Assembly: GCA_018241165.1 (NCBI GenBank)
Contig: JAFEEK010000031.1
Coordinates: 1-10,897, forward strand
DNA from: Pseudomonadota bacterium
GTDB lineage: Bacteria > Pseudomonadota > Gammaproteobacteria > Xanthomonadales > Rhodanobacteraceae
Length of the DNA: 10,897 bases
Direction of reading: 5' to 3'
Shown here piece by piece: positions 1 through 7,651 of this stretch. Within the stretch, counting starts at the first letter, position 1. Every line of letters begins with the position of its first letter. The position numbers were made by a program, and so were the translations under genes. The notes below the pieces were generated by a model. It did no database searches and had not been told where the DNA came from. It saw nothing but the letters and a program-made list of their open reading frames with translations.

Positions 1-1
1 C

Positions 2-1381
2 TATTCCCGCCGCGCGATGGTCTATCCGTTGCCGTACGACTTGCGCGCCGACCAGCCGATCTATGTCGCGTACGGCCAACCCGGGCATCCGGTACCGGTG
101 CAGGCGAGCATTCAGGACAGCGACACGTACCACGCCGCCGACTTGCGCTACGTACGCGCGAACACATTCTTCATCGCCGTGCAGGTCTCGATGCTGCTGG
201 TGATCGCCTGCTTCTGGCTGCTGCTGCGCGAGCGCGTGTACCTTTACTTCATCGGCTACCAGTTCTTCCTGGTGCTGTTCGCAATGTCCCAGTCCGGGGA
301 ACTCTACGGCCTGCCCGGAGGCGCGGCGATCGGCGCCGCGCGCCTCCAGTTCAGTAACGGCATCGCCGCGCTGGTGCCCGCGTTCGGCATCCTGTTCCTG
401 CTCGATTTCGCCAGCCTGCGCCGGCAGACGCCGCGCCTGGCCAAGGCGTTGACGGTTGCGTGCGTGGCATTTTGCGTGTTCGCCGTCTTGCAGGCATTGC
501 CTTTTGCGCCGCGCGTCGGAAATCCGATCGTGCGTACGAACAACGTGTTGCTGATCATCGCCCCGCTGATCGCGCTCGCGGCCAGCGTCAGGGCCTGGCG
601 CCAAGGCAACCGCCAGGCCGGTTTTTTCCTGCTGTCGTGGCTGCCACTGCTGGCGTTGCTGATGGTGCGCGCCGTGCAGCAGATCAGGGACGACCTGCAG
701 CCGACCTGGATGGAATACGGCTTCGCCGCCAGCATGGCCTACGCGGCACTCATCATCGCGATCGGCCTGGCCGAACGCACCGAACAAACCCGGCGCGAGC
801 GCGACCTCGCCGCACATCTGGCGCAGTTCGACCAGCTCACAGGGGTGTTCAACCGGCGTGCGATACTTGCCGAACTGGCCGATGCCTGGGCTGCCACGGC
901 CGGCGGTTCTGCGCCAATGGCGGTCTTGTTTCTGGACATCGACCGCTTCAAGCAGATCAACGATGGCCACGGCCATGCCGCGGGCGACGCCTGCCTCACG
1001 GCGGTCGCCGGGGCAGTGCGCAACGAACTGGGCGAAACGGATCGACTCGGCCGCTTCGGCGGCGAGGAATTCGTGGTACTTCTGCGCGGCGCGCACGCCG
1101 GTCAGGCCGTGCAGTTGGCCGAGCGTATCCGCGCCGGGGTGGCGGCGCTCGAGATTGTCGTCCACGATCGCACGATCCGCCTGACAGTGAGCATTGGCGT
1201 CGCCTTGCGTGAGGGCGCGACGCCGAGCGTGGAGGCGCTGGTCGCCAACGCCGATCAGGCCCAGTACTTGGCCAAGGCCGGCGGCCGCAATCGCGTGGTT
1301 GAATTTGTACACCCCAGCGGGTCTGGCACAACCGCAGCGCAACAAAAAATCACTATAGTTGGGTCACCCTGGATCATTTGA
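2..1381 (+). CDS. 7TMR-DISM membrane diguanylate cyclase (GGDEF), 5' partial
   Basis: Predicted inner-membrane enzyme that makes cyclic di-GMP from two GTP. The reading frame is open to the left edge, so the true start is outside the window; residues below count from the first Met at position 17. Residues 1-45 look like the end of a periplasmic 7TMR-DISM extracellular domain. Residues 49-252 hold about seven hydrophobic segments (7TMR-DISM 7TM type), followed by a short charged linker. The GGDEF domain spans about 271-430: DQLTGVFNRR at 272-281, metal/GTP-binding LDIDRFK around 306-312, and the active-site loop GGEEF at 348-352, so catalysis is expected. The RxxD inhibitory site is missing: the Arg position is Gly339 (GETD). 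The domain should end near Phe430; the last 24 residues look unrelated and appear to run into DNA of the next gene (see findings). Family assignment is firm; the input signal is unknown. Confidence 0.92.
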   Translation, partial: YSRRAMVYPLPYDLRADQPIYVAYGQPGHPVPVQASIQDSDTYHAADLRYVRANTFFIAVQVSMLLVIACFWLLLRERVYLYFIGYQFFLVLFAMSQSGELYGLPGGAAIGAARLQFSNGIAALVPAFGILFLLDFASLRRQTPRLAKALTVACVAFCVFAVLQALPFAPRVGNPIVRTNNVLLIIAPLIALAASVRAWRQGNRQAGFFLLSWLPLLALLMVRAVQQIRDDLQPTWMEYGFAASMAYAALIIAIGLAERTEQTRRERDLAAHLAQFDQLTGVFNRRAILAELADAWAATAGGSAPMAVLFLDIDRFKQINDGHGHAAGDACLTAVAGAVRNELGETDRLGRFGGEEFVVLLRGAHAGQAVQLAERIRAGVAALEIVVHDRTIRLTVSIGVALREGATPSVEALVANADQAQYLAKAGGRNRVVEFVHPSGSGTTAAQQKITIVGSPWII

Positions 1382-2049
1382 CCGTGACCAACGGCAAGGT
1401 AACCAGCAGCGACCGCACGCCGCCGGGGTTCCCTCCTCCCCCCGCCTTCCCCGTAGGCGGCGGCATTCTTGCCCTGTTTACGAATCTCAGTCTTACCTAC
1501 AGCACGATCAGCGGCAATGCGGGCTACGGGATCTTCGTAGATGGAACAAACAACCAAAGCGGAGCGGTCATAAACGACTGCACGATCAGCAGCAATTACC
1601 TCGGAATCCTTGCCACCGCCACAACTGGGCTGAGTGTGTTGTTTTCTACCATATCGAACAACACGGGAAGTCCCAAATGGGGTGGCATCCTGGCTGGAAC
1701 CGCAACGCTCTTCAACTCGATCGTGGCCGGCAACAGCAAGGGGCCGGACGGTTCTGAAATGATTTTGAGCAGCGACGCCCACGTGACCAACACCATCACC
1801 TCGACGGTTGGCCTCAACCTCGGTCCGTTGCAGAACAACGGCGGGCCGACGCAGACCATGCTGCCCGGCCCGGGCAGCACGGCGATCAATGCGGTCCAGT
1901 GTCCGGCCAGTACGCCCAGTACGCCCAGGGATCAGCGTGGTTACCCGCGGCCGGATCCGCTCGACGCGGGCCTGCAAACGGCATGCGATATCGGCGCCGT
2001 GGAGGTGCAGCCGCCGCTCGACAGGATTTTCAGCAACGGATTCGAATAG
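1378..2049 (+). CDS. Choice-of-anchor Q beta-helix protein, likely 5'-truncated remnant
   Basis: C-terminal part of a secreted right-handed beta-helix protein. Beta-helix rungs are visible as repeated short units (LTVTNG, STISGNAGYGIF, CTISSNYLGIL, STISNNTG, SIVAGNS). They are followed by the family's closing block: LGPLQNNGGPTQTMLPGPGSTAINAV, then DQRGYPRP and CDIGAVE. The chain ends in DRIFSNGFE. The only initiation codon at the front is TTG at 1378; there is no Shine-Dalgarno and no signal peptide, and typical members are much longer. Rung-like coding sequence (VTLDHLTVTNG) continues upstream of the TTG to about 1363 in a frame that stops at 1300-1302, so the gene seems to have lost its 5' half. 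Function is not known; members are usually surface or secreted proteins. It may be an unexpressed pseudogene. A native short gene starting at TTG is the less likely alternative. Confidence 0.7.
   Translation: MTVTNGKVTSSDRTPPGFPPPPAFPVGGGILALFTNLSLTYSTISGNAGYGIFVDGTNNQSGAVINDCTISSNYLGILATATTGLSVLFSTISNNTGSPKWGGILAGTATLFNSIVAGNSKGPDGSEMILSSDAHVTNTITSTVGLNLGPLQNNGGPTQTMLPGPGSTAINAVQCPASTPSTPRDQRGYPRPDPLDAGLQTACDIGAVEVQPPLDRIFSNGFE
1909..1926 (+). repeat. Two tandem copies of a 9-bp unit
   Basis: The unit agtacgccc occurs twice in a row, coding Ser-Thr-Pro twice in the loop between the NNGGPTQT block and DQRGYPRP of the beta-helix protein. The unit is a multiple of three, so gain or loss keeps the frame. 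Probably simple replication slippage in a tolerant surface loop. Confidence 0.6.
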
Positions 2050-2065
2050 CGCGGATTTCGTCGCA

Positions 2066-2094
2066 TTGACCAAATCGTTCGATTCGTCTAAACT
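2066..2094 (+). promoter_or_regulatory. Sigma-70 type promoter of the toxin-antitoxin operon
   Basis: A -35 box TTGACC (2066-2071, five of six consensus bases) and a -10 box TAAACT (2089-2094, four of six) are separated by exactly 17 bp. The expected transcription start is around 2101-2102, which is the A of the antitoxin ATG. Inside the spacer lies a short palindrome, AATCG-TT-CGATT (2073-2084), a possible operator for the antitoxin. This is pattern matching only. Confidence 0.55.
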
Positions 2095-2101
2095 GGACGG
2101 T

Positions 2102-2353
2102 ATGGAAACCTTCACCGCCAATGCAGCCAAGACCCGTTTCGGCGAGTTTCTGGATCTGGCCCAGCGCGAGCCCGTGCGCGTGTCGCGTCACGAACGCGTG
2201 ATCGGCGTGATGGTCAGCGCCAAAGATTACGAGGCCATGCGCGCGTTCTACGCCGATCGCCTGCGCCGGACGCTGGACGAATCCACTGCCACTGCCGCGC
2301 GCGCCGGCTTGAGCAAGAAGGAACTGGCGCGCCTGCTGGCCGATGAAGGCTGA
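2102..2353 (+). CDS. Phd/YefM-family antitoxin of a type II toxin-antitoxin pair
   Basis: Small protein of 83 residues that should bind and neutralise the PIN toxin encoded just downstream and repress their shared promoter. The N-terminal half has the Phd/YefM pattern: FTANAAKTRFGEFLDLAQREPVRVSRHERVIGVMVSAKDYEAM (residues about 4-46), which forms the DNA-binding dimer in this family. The C-terminal part (about 47-83) is charged and helical, as expected for the toxin-binding tail. The ATG at 2102 gives the usual family start a few residues before the AAKTRFGE motif. No normal Shine-Dalgarno lies in front, and the predicted transcription start is nearly at the ATG, so translation may be leaderless. 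The last 11 nt overlap the toxin gene, which points to translational coupling. Cytoplasmic. Confidence 0.92.
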   Translation: METFTANAAKTRFGEFLDLAQREPVRVSRHERVIGVMVSAKDYEAMRAFYADRLRRTLDESTATAARAGLSKKELARLLADEG

Positions 2354-2807
2354 AGCCGGCGAACATGCGCGCCGGATCGTGCTGGATACCAACGTCTGGA
2401 TCAGTGCGTTCTTGTCGGCCGACGGCGCGCCGTCGAAACTCGTGCGGCGCGTGATCGAACGTGGCCGCCCGGTTTTTTCGGACATCACCTTTGCGGAACT
2501 GGAAACGCGCCTGTGGCGGTCGAAGTTCGACCGCTATCTGAGCATCGACCTGCGCCGGCGCATCCTGCACGACGTGAAAGCCATAGCCGATTGGATCGAG
2601 ATTCCGCACGAGCTCGCCAGGCGAACGTGGTGCCGGGACGCGGACGACGATCATTTCATACGCGCAGCACTGGCGGCGCATGCGCCCATGCTCGTTACCG
2701 GCGATGCCGATCTGCTCGATCTTGAAGCCGTCGACGGGCTGGTCGTTCTGACCCCGGCGCAGGCGCTGCGCGCGGCCCCCTTCGTTGCGAAGGGGGCAAG
2801 TTCCTGA
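2343..2807 (+). CDS. PIN-domain toxin (COG1569-type putative ribonuclease)
   Basis: Toxin partner of the upstream antitoxin, 154 residues. PIN toxins are metal-dependent ribonucleases. The acidic active-site residues are in the expected places: Asp15 in VLDTNVWISAFLS, Glu52 in TFAELETRLWRSKF, the acidic run in CRDADDDHFIRAAL (Asp99 to Asp103), and Asp121/Asp123 in VTGDADLL. The motif order and the ELxxxLxRxKF stretch match the 'putative toxin-antitoxin system toxin component, PIN family' group rather than VapC proper. The ATG at 2343 lies within the antitoxin gene (11-nt overlap) with no evident Shine-Dalgarno, so expression probably depends on translation of the antitoxin. The final codons lie over a strong hairpin (2775-2797). 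The RNA target cannot be read from sequence. The gene looks intact. Confidence 0.93.
   Translation: MKAEAGEHARRIVLDTNVWISAFLSADGAPSKLVRRVIERGRPVFSDITFAELETRLWRSKFDRYLSIDLRRRILHDVKAIADWIEIPHELARRTWCRDADDDHFIRAALAAHAPMLVTGDADLLDLEAVDGLVVLTPAQALRAAPFVAKGASS
2775..2797. terminator. Strong GC-rich hairpin between convergent genes, possible terminator
   Basis: A perfect 10-bp stem, GCCCCCTTCG pairing with CGAAGGGGGC, with a 3-nt loop, lies over the last codons of the toxin gene. It is 30-52 nt beyond the stop of the convergent M16 peptidase gene. Its position fits a shared bidirectional terminator. Neither strand has a T-run after the stem, so it is not a classical intrinsic terminator; it could also be a copy of a dispersed palindromic repeat. 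Confidence 0.4.
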
Positions 2808-2826
2808 AAACGCTGCTTCGCGAAAG

Positions 2827-5535
2827 TCAGTGCTTCTTCGGATCCGGCCCCTGTACGACCTGCACCAGGTTTTTCGGCTTTAGGTACTTTCCGCAGGCGT
2901 CCTGCACCTGTTGCGCGGTCAGGTCGATGTAATACTTTGCCGCGACCATCGGCTGGTCCAGCGGCTCGCCGTGCCAGCTCCACGACAGCAGCGAACGCGC
3001 AATGCCGTTGACGCTGGACACCCCCAGTGGAATCGAGCGGATCTCGAACTGGCGCGCGTTGTCGAGCTCGGCGGCCTTGATCGGCGTGTTCTGCAGGGAC
3101 TCGATGTTCTGCAATACCAGCGCGTCGGCTGGCGCGACCTTGTCCGGGTCGCTGCCGTAATAGACGTAGAACATCGAGCGCGAGCGGTCGATGTTCAGGC
3201 CCGAACTCGCCGTATAGGCAAAGCCATGCTTGACGCGGATGTCGACCATCAGGCGCGAGGCGAAGCCATTGCCGCCGAGCACGTTGTTTGCCAGCGCAAG
3301 CGCATAGCGATCCGGGTTGGCGAGGTTCACGTCCAGCATCTGGCCCATCAGCACCTGGTCCTGGGATGCGTAGCTGTTCGGCACGACAGCGTAGCTGGCG
3401 GGATTGAGCGGCACGGGTTTCGGGATGACGTCGGGTTTGGGGCCGCTGGCCTTCCAGCCACCGAAATACTTCTCGACTGTGGACTTGGCCTGTTCCGGCG
3501 TGACTTCGCCGACGATGACGATGGTGGTCAAGTCCGGCCGATAGGTTTGCGCGAAGTACGCCTTGGCGTCGGCCAGGGTGAGCTTGTCCACGGTCTGCGG
3601 CGTCGCCTCGCGCAGGCCTGGATCGCCAGCGGGCAGCAGGCCGCGGCCCAAGGCGCGGAACATCTTGTATTGCGGCGACTGCAACTCGCCGGCGAGCGTG
3701 CGCGACAAGGTTTGTTGTTGCACCGTAAACGCGGATTCCGGCAAGGCCGGATGCAGTTCGTTGTCGGCCAGCAGTTGCATGCCGCGGTCGAAACCGGCCG
3801 TCGGCACCGCAAGACCGAAGCCGTCGCCGGCCGATTCGGTGGCGGCGATGTCATCCAGCGCCTTGTGGAATGCGCTGCGGTCGAGCGTCGTGGTGCCGTA
3901 GTCGAACAGTGAAGCCAGCAGGCGGCCGATGCCGTCCTTGCCGACCGGTTCCTGCAGTTTGGCATCGTGGTCGATGTGACCCGCCACCGTGATGGTTTTG
4001 CTCACGAAGGTGGGCTGCACGATCAAGGTAATGCCGTTGTCGAGCTTCATCGACACGGGATTGAGCGTCCAATGTGGCATGTCGAGTTTGGCCAGGGTCG
4101 TGCTCGCCCACGCCGGCAAAGGCACGTCGAGCTTGTCGTCGCTGCCGAATTTCTCGCTGCCGCCGAAGCCCTGGCTGTTCGGCGGACGCTTGCCGTTCGG
4201 ATCGGGCGTCAACACCACGGTCACGCGCGCATCGGGTTTGAGATATTCGCGGGCGACGCGATCGACATCGGCAGCGGTCACATCGCGGATGCGCTGCTGC
4301 GCTTCGTCCGGCGAATCCAGTCCCTGCCACGCCAGCGCCTGCGACCAGGAACTGGCCAGTTGCACCGCGCTGTTCTTGTTGAATTCGGCCTGGGCGAGTT
4401 CGGCGCGCTTGGCGGCTGCGACCAGATCCGGCGATGCGCCGTTCTTGAGCAGGCCGGCGAGGACATCGTCCAGATGCTTGCGCGCTTGCGCCGCGTCGCC
4501 GCCCTTGGGAAAGCCGACCTCGATCTGGCCGATGCCGCCGTGGCTGAACGGCTGTACGCCGGCATCGGCGGATAGCACCTTGCCCTGCGCGGCCAGCTCC
4601 GAAAGGCTGCTGCGCGCGTTGCCAAGCACGTCCATCAGCACCTGCGCGGCGGCGAAGTCCTTGGATTGCATGCCGGGCATTCGGTACAAAAACTGCACGG
4701 AGCCGGTGGCGTCCGGCGTGGTCTTGCTGATGGTGGATGGTTTGAAGGCGGCCAGTTTCACCGGCACTCGCGCCGGTGTGTCATGGCGCGCAATCGGGCC
4801 GAACAGTTCCTTGACGCGGGACAGGGTCTGTTCCGGATCGACATCGCCGGCAATCACCAGCAGCGCGTTGTTCGGCACGTACCAGGAATCGTAGAAGCCT
4901 TGCAGAACCTTGCCGGTGGTCTTGTCGAACGTGGGGCGCGAGCCGAGCGCATCCTCCGCGTAGCCGGTGCCGGCGTACAGGGCGCGTTCGGCCTCCATGA
5001 AGGCAAGATACCCGGGATCGGAAATATCGCGCGAAACCTCCTGTTCGATCGCGCCCTTTTCCAGCGCCCAATCCTTGTCGGTCAATTGCGCGCCGCGCAT
5101 GCGCGTGGCTTCGATTTTCAGCAGCAGATCGACGTACTGTGCCGGCGCGACGAAGAAAAACTGGGTCGCGTCGTTGGTCGTGAACGCGTTGTTCTCGGCG
5201 CCCATTTTGCCGGTCATCTCGTTCAACTGCGAACCGGACAATCCCTTGCTGTCGCGGAACATCATGTGTTCGAGCGCATGCGCGGTGCCGGGAAAGCCGG
5301 CCGGAGTCTCGTAGCTGCCGGCCATGTAGGTAATTTGCGTCGTCACCATGGGCGCCAGCGTGTCGCGCACGATTACCACGCGCAGGCCGTTGTCGAGCGT
5401 GGATCGCAATACATTGCCTTGCGCCGCGGCGGCCATGGGCGCCTCGGCCGACACCGGCGCCACGCTGCCAACTGCGAGGCCGCAGCCGAGCAAGATCGCC
5501 AAGGCGATCTGGTTCATCTTGTTCTTTGAATACAT
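2827..5535 (-). CDS. Exported M16 (insulinase/pitrilysin) family zinc peptidase, two-domain
   Basis: Zinc metallopeptidase of 902 residues, predicted to act in the periplasm or outside the cell. The N-terminus is a Sec signal peptide: basic start, hydrophobic stretch about 9-26, likely cleavage after VSA at residue 30. The inverted zinc motif HxxEH is at 86-90 (HALEH), with the third ligand probably Glu166 in EKGAIEQEV. A second, catalytically silent M16 half follows from about residue 490; near its end RVKHGFAY has the Arg/Tyr pattern typical of the C-terminal M16 domain. The length fits fused two-half members of about 900 residues. The ATG at 5535 is chosen because GGAG lies 7 nt upstream (5543-5546); the internal Met7 lacks such a site. 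The gene follows murB by 44 nt and is probably the last gene of that operon. The substrate is unknown. Confidence 0.93.
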   Translation of the reverse strand: MYSKNKMNQIALAILLGCGLAVGSVAPVSAEAPMAAAAQGNVLRSTLDNGLRVVIVRDTLAPMVTTQITYMAGSYETPAGFPGTAHALEHMMFRDSKGLSGSQLNEMTGKMGAENNAFTTNDATQFFFVAPAQYVDLLLKIEATRMRGAQLTDKDWALEKGAIEQEVSRDISDPGYLAFMEAERALYAGTGYAEDALGSRPTFDKTTGKVLQGFYDSWYVPNNALLVIAGDVDPEQTLSRVKELFGPIARHDTPARVPVKLAAFKPSTISKTTPDATGSVQFLYRMPGMQSKDFAAAQVLMDVLGNARSSLSELAAQGKVLSADAGVQPFSHGGIGQIEVGFPKGGDAAQARKHLDDVLAGLLKNGASPDLVAAAKRAELAQAEFNKNSAVQLASSWSQALAWQGLDSPDEAQQRIRDVTAADVDRVAREYLKPDARVTVVLTPDPNGKRPPNSQGFGGSEKFGSDDKLDVPLPAWASTTLAKLDMPHWTLNPVSMKLDNGITLIVQPTFVSKTITVAGHIDHDAKLQEPVGKDGIGRLLASLFDYGTTTLDRSAFHKALDDIAATESAGDGFGLAVPTAGFDRGMQLLADNELHPALPESAFTVQQQTLSRTLAGELQSPQYKMFRALGRGLLPAGDPGLREATPQTVDKLTLADAKAYFAQTYRPDLTTIVIVGEVTPEQAKSTVEKYFGGWKASGPKPDVIPKPVPLNPASYAVVPNSYASQDQVLMGQMLDVNLANPDRYALALANNVLGGNGFASRLMVDIRVKHGFAYTASSGLNIDRSRSMFYVYYGSDPDKVAPADALVLQNIESLQNTPIKAAELDNARQFEIRSIPLGVSSVNGIARSLLSWSWHGEPLDQPMVAAKYYIDLTAQQVQDACGKYLKPKNLVQVVQGPDPKKH

Positions 5536-5542
5536 TGGGTTA

Positions 5543-5546
5543 CTCC
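5543..5546 (-). promoter_or_regulatory. Ribosome binding site of the M16 peptidase gene
   Basis: GGAG on the minus strand, 7 nt before the ATG at 5535. It fixes the start at Met1 rather than Met7. Confidence 0.7.
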
Positions 5547-5560
5547 ATTTATTTCAGGCA

Positions 5561-5603
5561 GAACCGGAATACCGGATGATCAGACGATGCGCGGTTCCGG
5601 TTC
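5561..5603 (-). repeat. Inverted repeat at the murB/M16 peptidase junction
   Basis: Perfect 9-bp arms, gaaccggaa (5561-5569) and ttccggttc (5595-5603), lie either side of the murB stop codon with a 25-nt loop. In the minus-strand transcript this stem would sit shortly before the ribosome binding site of the peptidase gene. There is no T-run, so it is not a standard terminator; it could stabilise mRNA or adjust downstream expression, or be chance in GC-rich DNA. Confidence 0.35.
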
Positions 5604-6623
5604 GAGCCGGATGCCATATCGCGCATCAACCGCATCGATGATGTGATGAGCCAGCGCATGGATTTGTGCGCCTGTGGCGTTGCCGTGATTGACCAGAACC
5701 AATGCGTGTCGTTCCGAAACCCCGGCGTCGCCTTCGCGGGCGCCCTTGAAGCCTGCGGCATCGACCAGCCAGGCAGCGGACAATTTGCGGTTCCCATCGG
5801 TTGCCGGCCAACATGGCAAGGCAGGGTTCGCGCGCAGCAGCGCGTCGGCCAGCGCGGCAGGCACGACCGGATTCTTGAAGAAACTCCCGGCGTTGCCGAT
5901 TTGCGCCGGATTGGGCAGCTTGCGCAGGCGCAAGCGCATCACCGCTTCGGCGACGGCGGCGTGATTGGGATCGTCGATATTCATCGCGACGAGTTCATCG
6001 CGCACGCCGGCGTAGTCGAGCACGAGTTCGCGCGAGCGCGGCAGCAGAAATTCGACGGCCGTCACCACGAAGCGATCCGGGTCGCGCTTGAACACAGAGT
6101 CGCGGTAGGCGAAGGTGCAGGTGGCATTGTCGATCCGCACGTACTGGCCGGTTCGGCGATCGAAGGCCTCGACGGTGGCGATGAACTCGCGCACTTCCAC
6201 GCCGTAGGCGCCGATGTTCTGGATTGGCGCGGCGCCGACGCTGCCCGGAATCAGGATCAGGTTTTCCAGGCCGGCGAAGCCGCGGCCGAGCGACCAGTGC
6301 ACGAACTCGTTCCAGTTTTCGCCGGCTCCGACGCGCACCAATGCGGCATCGCCGCGATCTTCAAGGATGCGGATTCCACGCATGGCTGGTACGAGCACGA
6401 CGCCGGGCCAGCCGCGGGTCAACAGGACATTGCTGCCTTCGCCGAGAACCAGCACAGGAGAGCTTTTCACAGCGCCCAGTTCGAACACCTCGGGCAGCGC
6501 GCGCGCATCGTCCACTTCGATCAGCCATTGCGCGCGCGCCGGTACCCGAAAGCTGTTGTGGCGCGACAGATCCGCATCTTCGGTGACCCGGTAACCGGAT
6601 TCGCTGAGCGTATCGGGTTTCAT
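5580..6623 (-). CDS. murB: UDP-N-acetylenolpyruvoylglucosamine reductase (type I MurB)
   Basis: Cytoplasmic FAD enzyme that reduces UDP-GlcNAc-enolpyruvate with NADPH to UDP-N-acetylmuramate, the second committed step of peptidoglycan precursor synthesis. The 347-residue length fits type I (E. coli-like) MurB. The FAD-binding domain shows LGEGSNVLL (60-68) and the [17 protein letters not shown] signature (125-141). Catalytic residues are in place: Arg174 in YRDSVFK, the proton donor Ser247 in [10 protein letters not shown], and the C-terminal Glu of LEPEPR (341/343). The start codon overlaps the pyrD stop as ATGA, so the two are translationally coupled. That coupling links cell-wall and pyrimidine synthesis genes on one transcript; UDP-sugars need both, although the arrangement may simply be historical. 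Intact gene. Confidence 0.97.
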   Translation of the reverse strand: MKPDTLSESGYRVTEDADLSRHNSFRVPARAQWLIEVDDARALPEVFELGAVKSSPVLVLGEGSNVLLTRGWPGVVLVPAMRGIRILEDRGDAALVRVGAGENWNEFVHWSLGRGFAGLENLILIPGSVGAAPIQNIGAYGVEVREFIATVEAFDRRTGQYVRIDNATCTFAYRDSVFKRDPDRFVVTAVEFLLPRSRELVLDYAGVRDELVAMNIDDPNHAAVAEAVMRLRLRKLPNPAQIGNAGSFFKNPVVPAALADALLRANPALPCWPATDGNRKLSAAWLVDAAGFKGAREGDAGVSERHALVLVNHGNATGAQIHALAHHIIDAVDARYGIRLEPEPRIV

Positions 6624-7645
6624 CGTACCGTCTGTCGGCGGATGGCTTCGACGGATTCGCGGATCAGCACCGGGCCGCGGTAGATCATGCCGCTGTAGAA
6701 TTGCACCAGGCTGGCGCCAGCGACGATTTTTTCGGCGGCGTGATTGCCAGCGACTATCCCGCCAACGCCAATCAGAGGAGCCGCTCCGCCGAGCCGTTTC
6801 GCCATGCCGCGAAGTATGGAGGTCGCCTTTTCAAACAATGGCTTGCCGGATAAACCTCCAGCTTCGCCCGAATGTGCCGCGCCGACGATGGCGCTGCGAT
6901 CGATCGTGGTGTTGGTACAGATCAGGCCATCGATTTTCGCTGCGAGCAGAACCTGCGCAATGCCATCCAGTTCGGCTTCGGAAAGATCGGGCGCGATCTT
7001 GAGCAACATCGGCTTGCGCGCGCCGTGCTTTGCGGCGAGTTTCTCCTGCGCCTCGCGCAGCGTGCCCACGAATCGCCTCAGCGTTTCCTCTTCCTGCAAA
7101 TCGCGCAAACCTTTCGTGTTCGGCGATGAAATGTTCACCGTCACATAGTTCGCGCGTGCGTACACGCGTTCGAGGCAGAAAAGATAATCGTCGATGGCGC
7201 GTTCGTTCGGCGTGTCCTTGTTCTTGCCGATATTGATGCCGAGCACGCCGCCAAATCGCGCGCGTTCGGCGTTGCGCAGCAGCGCATCGACGCCGGCGTT
7301 GTTGAAGCCGAGCCGATTGATGACGGCCAGATGTTCCGGCAGCCGGAACATGCGCGGCTTGGGATTTCCAGATTGCGGGCGTGGCGTGGTCGTGCCGATT
7401 TCGATAAAGCCGAAACCCAGCGCGGCGAGGGCATCGATATGCGCGCCGTTCTTGTCGAGCCCGGCGGCAAGACCGACCGGGTTAGGAAAATCGATACCGA
7501 ACACCCGCGTCGGCAACGGCGCGGGCCTGGTCGCGAGCAGGGGATTCAGACCGGTGCGGTACGCAGCCTCGATGGACGACAGCGCCAGGTCATGCGCGCG
7601 CTCGGCATCGAGGCAGAACAGGAAACGTTTTGCGAGAGCGTACAC
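6620..7645 (-). CDS. pyrD: Class 2 (quinone-dependent) dihydroorotate dehydrogenase
   Basis: Membrane-associated FMN enzyme of pyrimidine synthesis that oxidises dihydroorotate to orotate and passes electrons to the quinone pool. At 341 residues it matches class 2 PyrD (E. coli 336). The amphipathic N-terminal helix with [15 protein letters not shown] (residues about 8-22) is the class 2 membrane and quinone segment. FMN-site stretches are [10 protein letters not shown] (58-67), [15 protein letters not shown] (84-98) and the C-terminal GVGGI. The catalytic base is Ser174 in [10 protein letters not shown], the hallmark of class 2 (Cys in class 1). The start is GTG at 7645, since no ATG gives the usual MYxLxRxLLFxLD beginning. 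It lies 6 nt after the stop of the small coiled-coil gene with no strong Shine-Dalgarno, which suggests coupling. Its TGA overlaps the murB ATG. Confidence 0.97.
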   Translation of the reverse strand: MYALAKRFLFCLDAERAHDLALSSIEAAYRTGLNPLLATRPAPLPTRVFGIDFPNPVGLAAGLDKNGAHIDALAALGFGFIEIGTTTPRPQSGNPKPRMFRLPEHLAVINRLGFNNAGVDALLRNAERARFGGVLGINIGKNKDTPNERAIDDYLFCLERVYARANYVTVNISSPNTKGLRDLQEEETLRRFVGTLREAQEKLAAKHGARKPMLLKIAPDLSEAELDGIAQVLLAAKIDGLICTNTTIDRSAIVGAAHSGEAGGLSGKPLFEKATSILRGMAKRLGGAAPLIGVGGIVAGNHAAEKIVAGASLVQFYSGMIYRGPVLIRESVEAIRRQTVR

Positions 7646-7651
7646 GCCAGG

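Noticed and set aside
1354..1359. TATAGT, a -10-like hexamer before the beta-helix fragment.
   Set aside because: No acceptable -35 at 16-18 bp spacing and no ribosome binding site follows; in this AT-rich patch it may be chance.
2911..5529. Several long plus-strand open frames opposite the M16 peptidase gene (e.g. 2911-3912, 3989-4894, 4666-5529).
   Set aside because: They are antisense to a well-supported peptidase gene, have biased composition and no recognisable motif or ribosome binding site.
5643..6683. A 346-codon plus-strand open frame opposite murB.
   Set aside because: Antisense shadow of an unmistakable murB; no family pattern in its translation.
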